From positions 1-64,000 of the forward strand of contig JAFGCC010000002.1 in assembly GCA_016932815.1 (NCBI GenBank): 64,000 nt of DNA, given 5' to 3'. The translations under genes were made by a program, and so were the position numbers. Numbering within the stretch: the stretch's first letter is position 1; each line of letters begins with the position of its first letter. Positions 36,599 through 46,874 of the stretch are shown here, in pieces. This DNA is from Microcaldota archaeon (GTDB lineage: Archaea > Micrarchaeota > Micrarchaeia > Anstonellales > Bilamarchaeaceae). Under the pieces are notes generated by a model. The model ran no database searches. It was not told the DNA's origin and saw nothing but the letters and a program-made list of their open reading frames with translations.

Positions 36599-39133
36599 AT
36601 GGGAATCGAGAACATTGCAATTGAAGATGACATGAAAAAATCCTACATGGATTATGCGATGAGCGTCATAGTGAGCAGGGCGCTGCCGGATGTGCGAGAC
36701 GGGCTAAAGCCTGTCCACAGGAGAATCCTGTATTCTATGTACGAACTTGGGAACACGCACAGCAAGGCGTACAAGAAGAGTGCGAGAATCGTCGGGGAAG
36801 TCCTGGGAAAATACCACCCTCACGGAGACGCGGCGATTTACGATTCTCTCGTCCGGATGGCGCAGCCATTTAGCCTGCGCAACATGCTAGTAGACGGGCA
36901 GGGAAACTTCGGAAGCATAGACGGGGATTCCGCTGCGGCAATGAGGTACACAGAGTGCCGCATGAGGGGAATAGCCGAAGAGATGATCCGGGACATAGAA
37001 AAGGAAACCGTGGAATGGTCGCCCAACTTTGATGGAACGCTAAAGGAGCCAATCGTGCTGCCCTCTAGAGTCCCGAACCTGCTAATAAACGGCTCATCCG
37101 GAATCGCGGTGGGAATGGCAACCAACATACCCCCGCACAACCTAATTGAGGTTGCGGATGCGATTATCGCAGCGATAGAGGGCGCGGATGAGGAGGCACT
37201 CCTTGCCATTGTGCAGGGGCCGGACTTCCCAACGGGTGGATACATAGTCGGGCGCAGGGGGATACTTTCTGCGTACAAGAGCGGAAGGGGCATAATAAGG
37301 GTGCGCGCAAGGGCGCAAACCAAGGAGAGGGAAATCATTGTTACCGAAATCCCCTACCAGGTCAACAAGACCAGCCTGATACAGCAGATAGTAGAATGCG
37401 TAAAGGACAAGAAAATAGAAGGGATAAGCGGCCTGCACGACCGCTCGGACAAAGACGGGCTGAATGTTAATATAGAGCTAAAGAGGGGCGAGGACCCAGA
37501 AATCGTGCTGCGCCAGCTTTATGCGCACACGGACCTGGAAAAAAGCTTTGGGATAATCAACCTGGCGCTGGTTGACGGGAAGCCGCGGCAGCTAACATTA
37601 TATGAGATGATTCGGGAATTCATAGAGTTCCGCAAGGAAATCATAACGCGCAGGAGCCGCTTTGAGCTTGAGAAGGCAAAAGCGAGGCTCCACATCCTAG
37701 AGGGCCTTGTGATTGCTCTTGAGAACATAGACGCAATCGTGAAGATGGTGAAGGCGGCATCCAACGCGGAGTCTGCGCGCGCGGCACTATCTGAAACCTA
37801 CGGGCTAAGCGAGAAGCAGGCCCTTGCAATCTTGGACATGAAGCTCCAGAAATTGACCAACATGGAGCGCGATGGGATAGAAGGGGAGAAGCGCGAGAGG
37901 GAAGGCGAAATCCGCGGGTTATTGGAGCTCCTGGGTGATGAGAGGAAAATCCTGGATGTCATAAAGGCCGAAACCGAAGAGGTCAAGGCGAAATTCGGGG
38001 ACGCTAGGAAGACCGAAATCCTAGAAGACGAGGAGGATGGCGACATCGAGTCCCTTATTCCCGACGAAAAGGTCGTGGTCACTTTCTCCAAGAGGGGATA
38101 CATCAAGAGGGTGCCGCTGGAAGAATACAAGAAGCAGAGGAGAGGGGGCCTGGGAGTGATTGCGGCGGAAACCGTGGAGGACGACTTCATAGTGGACGTT
38201 ATCGTTACGACCAACCACAAGTACATGCTCTTCTTTACCGACGCAGGAAGGGTGCACTGGCTAAAAACGTACCGGATACCAGAGAGCGGAAGGTACTCAA
38301 AGGGCAAGCCAATCGTGAACCTGCTTGAACTTGACAATGAGAACGTCACCGCGTGGGTTTCCGTAGATGAATTCGGGGACGATGAGCACCTGGTCATGGC
38401 GACTGCGAACGGGACTATTACCAAGACGATGCTGTCCGCTTTCAGCAGGCCCAGGAAGGGAGGCATAATAGCCATTACCCTGCGCGAAGGGGACTCCCTA
38501 ATAGACGTTAAGAAGACGGATGGAGAGCAGAGCCTCCTGCTTGGGACACTTGATGGGCACTCTGTGCGCTTCAACGAAAAGGACGTGCGCCAGACCGGAA
38601 GGGGCTCAATGGGGGTTAGGGGAATCCGCCTCCGCAAGGGAGATGCGGTCGTGGGCCTTGCAGTATGCGACAAGCCCCATATCCTGACTATCACCGAAAA
38701 CGGGTACGGAAAGCGCACCGAAGTGGGCGAATACCGCATCCAGGCAAGGGGCGGCCAGGGGATAATCAACATCAAGGCCAGCGGAAGGAACGGGAAAGTC
38801 GTGGGGATTAAATCCACCGACGACTATGATGAGATAATAGTAGTCAGTTCCCGCGGCAGGATAGTCCGCATGGGCGCTTTGGGAATCCCGGTAATAGGGC
38901 GCAACACCATGGGCGTGCGCATAGCAAAGCTCAAGGAAGGCGAGAAGGTGTCCTCCTTTACCGTGATGAAGCCCGAGGAGAAGGAGGATTCCGGCGGAGA
39001 AGAAGATGCGCAGGAGCCCTTGGGGCGCGGCGGAGGCGGAGAAGAGGGGGGAGCTTCGGGCATTTCCGGGGAAGGCGATGTCGGCGAAGCAGAAGGCAAC
39101 GAAGGGGAGGAATATGGGGGGGAAGACGCCTGA
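36599..39133 (+). CDS. gyrA: DNA gyrase subunit A with acidic/Gly-rich C-terminal tail
   Basis: [53 protein letters not shown]; GyrA-box QRRGGLG. Confidence 0.97.
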   Translation: MGIENIAIEDDMKKSYMDYAMSVIVSRALPDVRDGLKPVHRRILYSMYELGNTHSKAYKKSARIVGEVLGKYHPHGDAAIYDSLVRMAQPFSLRNMLVDGQGNFGSIDGDSAAAMRYTECRMRGIAEEMIRDIEKETVEWSPNFDGTLKEPIVLPSRVPNLLINGSSGIAVGMATNIPPHNLIEVADAIIAAIEGADEEALLAIVQGPDFPTGGYIVGRRGILSAYKSGRGIIRVRARAQTKEREIIVTEIPYQVNKTSLIQQIVECVKDKKIEGISGLHDRSDKDGLNVNIELKRGEDPEIVLRQLYAHTDLEKSFGIINLALVDGKPRQLTLYEMIREFIEFRKEIITRRSRFELEKAKARLHILEGLVIALENIDAIVKMVKAASNAESARAALSETYGLSEKQALAILDMKLQKLTNMERDGIEGEKREREGEIRGLLELLGDERKILDVIKAETEEVKAKFGDARKTEILEDEEDGDIESLIPDEKVVVTFSKRGYIKRVPLEEYKKQRRGGLGVIAAETVEDDFIVDVIVTTNHKYMLFFTDAGRVHWLKTYRIPESGRYSKGKPIVNLLELDNENVTAWVSVDEFGDDEHLVMATANGTITKTMLSAFSRPRKGGIIAITLREGDSLIDVKKTDGEQSLLLGTLDGHSVRFNEKDVRQTGRGSMGVRGIRLRKGDAVVGLAVCDKPHILTITENGYGKRTEVGEYRIQARGGQGIINIKASGRNGKVVGIKSTDDYDEIIVVSSRGRIVRMGALGIPVIGRNTMGVRIAKLKEGEKVSSFTVMKPEEKEDSGGEEDAQEPLGRGGGGEEGGASGISGEGDVGEAEGNEGEEYGGEDA

Positions 39134-39174
39134 AGCGCTGATGCAGCCGACGGAAGATATTAAAAAAGGATTGT

Positions 39175-40458
39175 GTGATGGATATGCGCCGTGATAATAT
39201 GTGGAAAAGCCTACTGCTCTTCATCGTGATGTTCGGAAGCCTCCTATGGGCGTGCGAGCCCGGGTTTACCGATGACCTGGAAATCAAGGTTATTGACTCC
39301 AAATACAGGCCCATAAGCGGGGCGGCGGTAAACATCACATACCAGAAAGACGAGACCACGGGCAAGGGATACGTTACCAGCACGACGCAATATACCCCGG
39401 AAGACGGGCTTTTGTCATTTACGGCAAGGAACATAGAGACTTTTGAGAGCCGCGTGGAATGCGACATAACCGTGATGGCGGAATACGACGGAGTTGTGGT
39501 TGAGAGGGAAATTGAAGCGGAATCCCACTCGGCGCTCTTGCAGATGCGCTTTGAAGACGCATACCTCCTTAACATGAAGGTTGTGGACAAGAACGGCCAG
39601 GCAATAGGCAATACGCAGGTGCGCATAAACGGGATGTACGTGAACACCTCAGACGAAGGATACATAGCAGTCATAGTGAATGCGGGAACCGTGGAAGTGG
39701 CGGTGCCATACCTGGGAGCAGTAATAGCGCGCGAAATAGAAGTGGACTCCGATATGACCTACACGCTGCAGGCTAGGGCATATTCGCTTAGTTTAGACGT
39801 GGTTGACGACCGCGGGGACCCGCTTGTTGCGCAGATAACAGTAGAAGACAACGTGAGCCTGGGCACCGGGATTGACATTGAAGGGCTCGCAATTACCAGC
39901 CCGTATGTGAAAGTCGCATACGGCTCGGTGGAGAAGTTCCCCCAGATAGACCTTACGCAGGGGGGGCAATACCGGGTTTCATTTGACCTTACTCCCCCAG
40001 AAATTACCAATGTCGGGGTAGTGGGGAGCGGCGGGGACCTTAGGATAAGCTTCTTCCTAGAAGACCCCAATGCGCTTGCAAGCGGGCCGGACATAGGCTC
40101 TACCACCGTGAGCTACGTGGTTTCGGGGGTTACGCAAGAGGCGGTCCCCTATGCGGAGAGCGGGGCATACGCAGTGGAGATACCCGCACCCCCGGAGAAT
40201 ACGCTCCTTCGCTTCACGATAACCGCCTACGACATGGAAGGGAACATGAACACGGTAAACGGGGAATACCTCGTTACCCCGGAGGCGCAGCAGGAGCCCG
40301 AAACCGGAAACGGGGGGGAAGGTGAAGGCCAGGGCGGGGAAACCGAACCCCCCTCTGAGGACGGAGGGCTCATCTTCCTGGCCCTTGGAGGAATCGTGGT
40401 GGTCGTGCTCGCATACGTTGTAATAGGCTATTTCAGGGGCCTTTCCGATGGAGAATGA
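39175..40458 (+). CDS. Secreted, C-terminally membrane-anchored protein with Ig-like/carboxypeptidase-regulatory-like repeats
   Basis: Signal-like N-term, beta-rich repeats (VIDSKYRPISGAAVNITY; VVDKNGQAIGNTQVRINGMYV), Pro/Glu/Gly linker, C-terminal TM. Confidence 0.65.
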   Translation: MMDMRRDNMWKSLLLFIVMFGSLLWACEPGFTDDLEIKVIDSKYRPISGAAVNITYQKDETTGKGYVTSTTQYTPEDGLLSFTARNIETFESRVECDITVMAEYDGVVVEREIEAESHSALLQMRFEDAYLLNMKVVDKNGQAIGNTQVRINGMYVNTSDEGYIAVIVNAGTVEVAVPYLGAVIAREIEVDSDMTYTLQARAYSLSLDVVDDRGDPLVAQITVEDNVSLGTGIDIEGLAITSPYVKVAYGSVEKFPQIDLTQGGQYRVSFDLTPPEITNVGVVGSGGDLRISFFLEDPNALASGPDIGSTTVSYVVSGVTQEAVPYAESGAYAVEIPAPPENTLLRFTITAYDMEGNMNTVNGEYLVTPEAQQEPETGNGGEGEGQGGETEPPSEDGGLIFLALGGIVVVVLAYVVIGYFRGLSDGE

Positions 40459-40512
40459 GCGATAGGTTTATAAATATTTGAGCCGTAACTAATATGTGAA
40501 TAAAAAAGGCAA

Positions 40513-41265
40513 ATGGTGAGAAATGTGCCAAGGGGTAGGAGAATCGTAATCAACAAAAAAATCGACGATGATAAAGTGGCGGCTTTCAAGTCCATCGACA
40601 TGGGTGAACTAAAGTCACAGAGGAGCGAAATAGAAATCCAGCTCTCTGCATCCATAGAAGGCGTCATGGAAGCTGCAAAGGACATGAACGCAAAAAAGAA
40701 GCTCGACGACGAAGCGCTCAAGAGGGCCGGTCTCTACTCCATCCAGTCTTCTTACGAATTTCTCCGCTCAAAGGGCCTTGACATCTCATTTAGGGCATTC
40801 GGCGGCAGGATTGAGCGCAGGAGCGTGCCTTCTGTGAAAATCGGAAAGAAGAGGTACATTCCCCTCCAGTCGCTTGGCGACATGCTCGGAATCAGCGACA
40901 GCTATTATACCGTAAGGCGGGCATACGAGGCCTACAGCCGCTTCAATAGGAGCATCAACTACCGCGCATTCATAGGGAGGGTGGAAAAGAACTCCATTCC
41001 TTCGGTCAAAATCGGGACCAAGAGGCTAATCCCCAAGGACGCGATTGACTCCCTCAACCACGTTGCAAAGAAATACTGCTCGGTAAGCGAGGCGCTCAGG
41101 GAACTCCACAAGAAGAGCGTGTCCATAAAGAGGAACGCGTTTGAGAGGAGGCTTGACCGCAACCGCGTGCCCCATGTCAAAATCAGCGGGAGGAGGTTCA
41201 TCCCCCGCGCGGTTCTCAACGAACTAATTGACAAGGAGCTCGCCCTCCGCAGGAGCTCAAGGTAG
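40513..41265 (+). CDS. Predicted DNA-binding protein with three tandem MerR/excisionase-like HTH repeats
   Basis: Three ~50-60 aa repeats: (S/T)xxxAYEx...AFxGRIERxSVPSVKIGxKRxIPxxxLxxL. Confidence 0.65.
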   Translation: MVRNVPRGRRIVINKKIDDDKVAAFKSIDMGELKSQRSEIEIQLSASIEGVMEAAKDMNAKKKLDDEALKRAGLYSIQSSYEFLRSKGLDISFRAFGGRIERRSVPSVKIGKKRYIPLQSLGDMLGISDSYYTVRRAYEAYSRFNRSINYRAFIGRVEKNSIPSVKIGTKRLIPKDAIDSLNHVAKKYCSVSEALRELHKKSVSIKRNAFERRLDRNRVPHVKISGRRFIPRAVLNELIDKELALRRSSR

Positions 41266-41319
41266 AGCGGGCATCTCTGCTCCCTCTGCCTTATAACCTT
41301 TTCTTGCTTATTCTAAGCG

Positions 41320-43719
41320 ATGTGCGCAAATCCTATCCGTAAAGCGGTCCTTCTGGATGCAAGCTACAGCATGCAGGATGGGAAATGTTATGCAAAGCTT
41401 GAGGTAAAAGGCAGGAAGGCGGCAACCCTTTATTACGAATACGAGCCGTATTTTTACGTGGATGCCCCCCAGAGCGCAGCCGGAACGGTCGCATCCGTGC
41501 GGGCAAAGGCCAGGGACGGGGAGATTGTTTTTCCAAAGAAAGTTGAGAGTGCCGAGCGGGAAGTTGAGGGAAAGAAGAAAAAACTCCTAAAAGTAATCTG
41601 CAGCGCACCCTCGCACGTCCCGGTTCTTGAAAAGGAAATCGGGCTTCCCTGCTATGAATACAGCATCCCCTTTGGGCGCAGGTTCATGATGGATTTTGGG
41701 CTCATGCCGCTTTCTGTCATACGCTACAAGAGAAACGGGAAATACATAACCAGGTTCATGGGTTCAGCGGGAGACGGCTCCGGGAAGCTGAATGTGATGG
41801 CGTTTGACATAGAAACGTACAATCCGGAGGGGGCTCCCCTGGATGGGAGGGACCCTGCGGTCATGGTCAGCTATTCCAATGGTAAAAAGCACGGGGTCCT
41901 AAGCTGGAAGGAGGTTCCGGGCAAGGGGTTCGTGGAGGCGGTTTCCGGGGAGAAAGAGCTAATTGAGCGATTCTGCGCGCTCCTTGGGGAATTGGACGTG
42001 GACATACTTACTGCGTATAACAGCACTAATTTCGACCTTCCTTATTTGAAAGAGAGGGCAAAGAGGCTAAAGACCGAGCTTGCCCTTGGGCGCGATGGCA
42101 CGAGTTACCGGGCGGTAAAGAGGGGGCTAATCCAGCCCCTAAAGATACGCGGCAGGGTGCACGTGGATTTGTACCCCTCGGTCCGGTTCTTTGGGTTTAC
42201 GGGGATGATAAAGACCGGGGATTACACCCTCAAGAACGTTTATTCTGCTATTACGGGCAAGAAAAAGCTCATGGTGGAGCGTGCGGACATCTGGAAGATG
42301 TGGGACAACGGGGGGAAAGAACTTGAGGAACTAAGCGACTATTCCTTGATGGATGCGGATTCCACTTTTGAAATCGGGGAGCACATACTGCCCATACAGA
42401 TGGAACTAAGCGAGATTGCGGGGCTCCCCTTATTCGACGTTGCTTATGCTACTAGCGGGCAGATGGTGGAAGCCCTGCTTATGCGCGAGGCCATTTCCTC
42501 CAAGATGATTGTGCCCCCAAAGCCAAGCGGGGCGGCGGTGAATGCGCGCTCCAAAAACCCGATACAGGGAGCATACGTGAAACTGCCGGAGCCCGGGATT
42601 TACGAGAACATAGCGGTATTCGATTTTAGGGGGCTGTATCCTAGCATAATCTGCTCTTACAACATTGACCCGGGGACAATTGACAAGGAGGGCGAAAGCT
42701 GGGAATCGCCTACGGGGGCACGGTTCTTGAAGAAGCCCATGGGGCTTGTTCCGCGGGTTCTTGGGGGGCTAATTGAGAGGAGGGGAAAAGTAAAGGGGGA
42801 ATTGAAGAAGCTAAAGAAGGGCTCAAAGGAATACAACAGGGCGTATGCGCGAAGCTACGCGCTAAAGATTCTCGCAAACTCGTTCTACGGATACCTGGGC
42901 TATGCGCGCTCAAGGTGGTATAACCGGAGTTGTGCCGAGAGCATAACCGCGCTTGGGAGAAAGCACATAATGGAAACCGAGAAGATGGCCAATGATGAAG
43001 GCTTCAGGGTTCTTTATTCGGATACGGATTCGGTGTTCCTGCTCCTTGGGAACAAGAAGAAAGAGGATGCGATGGCATTCTTGGAAAAAGTGAATTCGTC
43101 TCTTCCTGGGAAAATGGAGCTTGAGCTTGAGGATTTCTATACGCGCGGGGTGTTTGTTAGCAAGAAGCACCAGAAGGAGACTACGGGCGCAAAGAAGAAA
43201 TACGCGATGCTATCCGAGGATGGAAGCGTAAAGATACGCGGGTTTGAGCTTGTGCGCAGGGACTGGTCGCGCGTTGCACGGGAAACCCAGAGGAAGGTGC
43301 TTGAGGCGATTTTGAAAGAAGGCAGCAAGGAGAAGGCGATGGGGATAGTCCAGGAAACAATTTCCCGGCTGCGCAACGGCGAGGTTCCGCTTGAGGAGGT
43401 TGCAATTTACACGCAATTGAAGAAGAAGCCGGAGAATTACGGCATCGTTTCCCCGGAACTTTCCGCTGCGAAGAAGGCGATAAAACGGGGGAAGAAGATT
43501 GGGCGCGGAAGCATAGTTGCCTATGTGATTACGCGAAACGGCAAAAGCAGCATATCCGATAGGTCGGAGCTTCTGGAATTCGCCCAGAACTACGATGCGC
43601 AATACTATATCGACAAGCAGGTCCTGCCTTCTGTGATGAAGATTCTGAAGGAGCTTGGGTATGATGAATACGAATTGAAGCACGGGGGAAAGCAGAAGGG
43701 GCTTGGCGACTGGTTTTGA
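41320..43719 (+). CDS. polB: Family B DNA polymerase
   Basis: DIETYNPEG, AYNSTNFDLPYLKERA, VFDFRGLYPSIICSYNIDP, YSDTDSVFL. Confidence 0.97.
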   Translation: MCANPIRKAVLLDASYSMQDGKCYAKLEVKGRKAATLYYEYEPYFYVDAPQSAAGTVASVRAKARDGEIVFPKKVESAEREVEGKKKKLLKVICSAPSHVPVLEKEIGLPCYEYSIPFGRRFMMDFGLMPLSVIRYKRNGKYITRFMGSAGDGSGKLNVMAFDIETYNPEGAPLDGRDPAVMVSYSNGKKHGVLSWKEVPGKGFVEAVSGEKELIERFCALLGELDVDILTAYNSTNFDLPYLKERAKRLKTELALGRDGTSYRAVKRGLIQPLKIRGRVHVDLYPSVRFFGFTGMIKTGDYTLKNVYSAITGKKKLMVERADIWKMWDNGGKELEELSDYSLMDADSTFEIGEHILPIQMELSEIAGLPLFDVAYATSGQMVEALLMREAISSKMIVPPKPSGAAVNARSKNPIQGAYVKLPEPGIYENIAVFDFRGLYPSIICSYNIDPGTIDKEGESWESPTGARFLKKPMGLVPRVLGGLIERRGKVKGELKKLKKGSKEYNRAYARSYALKILANSFYGYLGYARSRWYNRSCAESITALGRKHIMETEKMANDEGFRVLYSDTDSVFLLLGNKKKEDAMAFLEKVNSSLPGKMELELEDFYTRGVFVSKKHQKETTGAKKKYAMLSEDGSVKIRGFELVRRDWSRVARETQRKVLEAILKEGSKEKAMGIVQETISRLRNGEVPLEEVAIYTQLKKKPENYGIVSPELSAAKKAIKRGKKIGRGSIVAYVITRNGKSSISDRSELLEFAQNYDAQYYIDKQVLPSVMKILKELGYDEYELKHGGKQKGLGDWF

Positions 43720-43727
43720 TTGTGGTT

Positions 43728-44666
43728 TTAGGCTGCCTGCACTTCCTTCTTGCCGTTTATCCTGCATACAGATTTCCAGAAGAAGAACCCTACTACCCCG
43801 AAAGTTATTATTGGCGAGAGCCAGGATGGGATGTGCGCGCCGAATGCGTCTAGCACCATGATTACGCCCAGAAAGAAGATTGAGTACATCGCCCCGTTTT
43901 TTAGGAAGACGTATTTTTTCACGTTTTCTATGTTGCGGATTGTAAGCTCCCTTACCACGAAGGCGCCGATTCCGTTTCCGATTAGGATTAGGGGGACTGC
44001 GAAAGTGAATGCGAATGCCCCTACAACCCCGTCAATTGAGAAGGTCGCGTCTATTACTTCGAGGTACATTAGCTTGCTTAGGTCGCTAAGGTTGGAGCTT
44101 CCCTCAACGAGTTTTGCCTCCTGCAGTTCCGCGTTCTGCTTGAAGCCGTGGACTATGAAAAAGGCGGTTGAGCCTACTACCGCGCCGAAGGCCAAGAGGG
44201 GGTCTAAGTTGATTGCGTTCCAGGTTATGTAGGCTAGGAGGATTGAAACTACCGCGAAGAACCAGACTCCCTGGTCCTTGAAGAATTTTTCCGTTGGGAG
44301 CCCGAACTGCTTGGGCTCCAGAAATAGCCAGTGGAAGAAGAGGAAAATGAGGAATACGCCTCCTGCAATCAGGAGTACCGGGCCGCTCTGCTCCATCGCC
44401 TCTGCAACCTGCGGGTCGCTAGAAAGCGTTGCCATGAAAACGTCCTCAATTGTAAAGTGCGGGTTTGCGGCCCATACTATTGCCGCAGGAAGGAGGCCCC
44501 GGATTACGAAAACCGCGATGAGTATTCCCCAGAGCAGGAACCATCGCCTTGCCTTCTGGCTCATTTTAGAGAGGACTTCCGCGTTGATTACCGCATTGTC
44601 CAGGCTGGTTATGGTCTCAAAGAAAACCAGGCCGAGAATCGTGAGGAGCATTGCGCCTATGTCCAT
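43728..44666 (-). CDS. TerC-like/DUF475 integral membrane protein
   Basis: FFETITSLDNAVINAEVL; EVIDATFSIDGVVGAFAFT; multi-TM. Confidence 0.85.
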   Translation of the reverse strand: MDIGAMLLTILGLVFFETITSLDNAVINAEVLSKMSQKARRWFLLWGILIAVFVIRGLLPAAIVWAANPHFTIEDVFMATLSSDPQVAEAMEQSGPVLLIAGGVFLIFLFFHWLFLEPKQFGLPTEKFFKDQGVWFFAVVSILLAYITWNAINLDPLLAFGAVVGSTAFFIVHGFKQNAELQEAKLVEGSSNLSDLSKLMYLEVIDATFSIDGVVGAFAFTFAVPLILIGNGIGAFVVRELTIRNIENVKKYVFLKNGAMYSIFFLGVIMVLDAFGAHIPSWLSPIITFGVVGFFFWKSVCRINGKKEVQAA

Positions 44667-44731
44667 TGCCTTGGATATCTAGAAGAGTGTTTTTATTTAT
44701 TGGCTTTGGGAAGCGGGGGGGCAAGTGGAGG

Positions 44732-45718
44732 CTAAACTTTTCTTGCCGTTGTTTTGCGGATTACGCAGGCATGCCTCCTGTCTCCTAGGCATCTTGAAAA
44801 AAGCGCGGTTAGGGGCTCTTCTTTTAGGAGCATTATGTTCCCCATGCTTCCTTCCATCATGTGGGGGCAGCGGTAGACATCCTCGTTTGGGGCAATCGTA
44901 ATAGACGAGCCTGCTCCCATCTGGCACCTTCCGTCTGCATAGGTGCTGTGGGGGAGGTTGAAGTCGCTGTACGCTAGGGCGAGGGCGGCCATCTTGCGCT
45001 TATGTTTTCTTCCCTCTTCGGAATGGAGGGGGGTGTTGCACACGAAGTATATCCCGTTGCCGTTTGCCGCATCTTTCAATGCCGCAAGCTTATCCAGGTC
45101 CGGCTCGCCGTTGATTCCAAGGACGTAATTCATGCCCAGGCGGGTCAGGCCGTACGCGGGGGGATTGGAGCAATAGGTGTAAGCGAGAAACAGGGTGCGC
45201 AGGCTAGTTGCGATTTCTGCGGAGCGGCCCCCGTATGCTGCGCCCTTGAAGAATTTCTCGTCTATAAAAGTGTTGTTGCCAGCTAGGCCAATCATCACGT
45301 TCACTCCATGGTTGGAGAGGAAGCGGCAGATTTGCGGGGAGAGGTTGTTGCCCTGCGTGAATACGTATGAGCGGACTCCTTCCGAAGTTGCGTGGGCTAT
45401 TTTCTGCATCGTCTCCTGTGCAACACGGGGGTGGAACGGGTCGCCCCGGCCGCTTATCGCAACGAACTTGGTCCCGAAGCGGCGCGCAAAAAGGGAAATC
45501 AATTGTTTTGTGGCCTTCATCGGGAGTTTGCCGTTTAGCTCCCTAAAGTGCGCATTTGCCGCGCTGCCTTCGCGGTTTATGCACTTTCTGCATTGTTCCT
45601 CGCAGTGGAATGTACCTGGGAGGTTGAGGATCCTGAATTTTCTCCTAAGGGACATCTTGCCGTTATGGGTGGATGCGATGTTTTGCATGGCGTGCATTAT
45701 CTCAAGCTGCTTTTGCAT
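44732..45718 (-). CDS. Radical SAM protein with SPASM-like C-terminal Cys motif
   Basis: FHCEEQCRKC (CX3CX2C) and GRCQMGAGSSITIAPNEDVYRCPHMMEGSMGNI. Confidence 0.8.
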   Translation of the reverse strand: MQKQLEIMHAMQNIASTHNGKMSLRRKFRILNLPGTFHCEEQCRKCINREGSAANAHFRELNGKLPMKATKQLISLFARRFGTKFVAISGRGDPFHPRVAQETMQKIAHATSEGVRSYVFTQGNNLSPQICRFLSNHGVNVMIGLAGNNTFIDEKFFKGAAYGGRSAEIATSLRTLFLAYTYCSNPPAYGLTRLGMNYVLGINGEPDLDKLAALKDAANGNGIYFVCNTPLHSEEGRKHKRKMAALALAYSDFNLPHSTYADGRCQMGAGSSITIAPNEDVYRCPHMMEGSMGNIMLLKEEPLTALFSRCLGDRRHACVIRKTTARKV

Positions 45719-45838
45719 AATTCCACATATTTATAGGGACGGCAACAACTTTTAAATGTTTGCGGAATGAGGATGATGATACAAAGTAAAGGGGGCTTGC
45801 GCCCCAAAAAGAAAACAAAAAGAAATCTGGCGGAGGAG

Positions 45839-46810
45839 TTAGAAGACTACCTTCTCCCCCGGAACCTTCGGGAACAAGATTACGTCGCGCACGTGCTGCT
45901 TTCCGCAGAGGAAGCGGACCATGCGCTCAACCCCGAAGCCGCCTCCGGCGCTAGGGCGGAGGATTCCCATCTGGGCAATCTGGAGATACGGGGCAAAGGC
46001 ATCCTCGGAGTTCTTGCGCTCGCGCATTTTCTCTAGTATGCGCCCATATTCATGCTCACGCTCGCCTCCTGAGAGGGCTTCCCCGTATCCTTCTGGGTAA
46101 ACGAGGTCGTAGTTGATGTGCTCTCCGCTCTCCTTATCCTGCTTGTCGTAGAACTCCCTGTAATGGCTTAGCACCCAAAACGGGGATTTCTCCATTCCGG
46201 AGACCACCTCTTCAAAGCGGTCGCCGTATTTCTCGCGGAGCTCGTCCGACTTGAACACCTTGTATTCGGTTGGGACTTTTAGGTTGCGGCCAAGCCTTGC
46301 AAGTTCCGGGGCGCAGCTCTCTTTTACGTATCTTATTACGTGGGTGTAGAGGCCTTCTATTAGCTTGCGGAAGTCCTCGGAGGACGCGTCCCTTAACTCA
46401 ATGTCCACCTGGCTGAACTCAAGCAGGTGCCTGCCGCTCAAAGAGGTGTGGTCCCCCTCCAGGCGCACGTTGGGGGAAACTATGTATATTCCCTTAGCGT
46501 CAAGGGCGCCTACCGCAAGCTGCTTGTGGAGAATCATGCTTTTAGTTAGTTCAAGCTTCTGGCCGCGGTATTTGAGGGAGGAATCCTCAACGTCGTGATT
46601 GAGCGGGTCGGTGATAGTGGAGAGTATCACGGGGCTAGATAGCAGTATCCCCTTCTCCCACAGGTAATCCTGCACGGCCTTCATGGCGGCACTCTGTACC
46701 TTTAGGATGTCCGCCATTTCCTTCCTTTGTATATGTTCTATGCTTTTTTTGGGCATCCAAAACACCTTGGGGGTTGGCTGGGAGGGAACTGGTATTAATA
46801 TGTTTTCCAT
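45839..46810 (-). CDS. AsnRS-like asparagine synthetase (archaeal AS-AR type; class II aaRS catalytic core without anticodon-binding domain)
   Basis: Class II core (SPVILSTITDPLNHDVEDS; RLEGDHTSLSGRHLLEFSQVDIEL; GGGFGVERMVRFLCG) with no N-terminal OB-fold. Confidence 0.82.
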   Translation of the reverse strand: MENILIPVPSQPTPKVFWMPKKSIEHIQRKEMADILKVQSAAMKAVQDYLWEKGILLSSPVILSTITDPLNHDVEDSSLKYRGQKLELTKSMILHKQLAVGALDAKGIYIVSPNVRLEGDHTSLSGRHLLEFSQVDIELRDASSEDFRKLIEGLYTHVIRYVKESCAPELARLGRNLKVPTEYKVFKSDELREKYGDRFEEVVSGMEKSPFWVLSHYREFYDKQDKESGEHINYDLVYPEGYGEALSGGEREHEYGRILEKMRERKNSEDAFAPYLQIAQMGILRPSAGGGFGVERMVRFLCGKQHVRDVILFPKVPGEKVVF

Positions 46811-46824
46811 AAAATTGCGGATGA

Positions 46825-46873
46825 TTGTACAAAAATAACAAGATTTAAATAGATTTATTGTATGTATATACAA
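46825..46873. promoter_or_regulatory. Bidirectional promoter with two TTGTAN/NTACAA operators
   Basis: TTGTACAA (46825-46832), central ATTTAAAT (~46842-46849), TTGTAT-gtat-ATACAA (46858-46873). Confidence 0.6.
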
Positions 46874-46874
46874 C

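Noticed and set aside
37798-38817. 339-aa minus-strand ORF inside gyrA
   Set aside because: Shadow ORF over a conserved gyrA region.
45767-46036. 89-aa plus-strand ORF overlapping the AsnRS-like gene
   Set aside because: Mostly antisense to the conserved motif 3 region; promoter spacing poor. The gggggcttgcgcccc hairpin inside (45794-45808) looks more like a terminator for the minus-strand gene.
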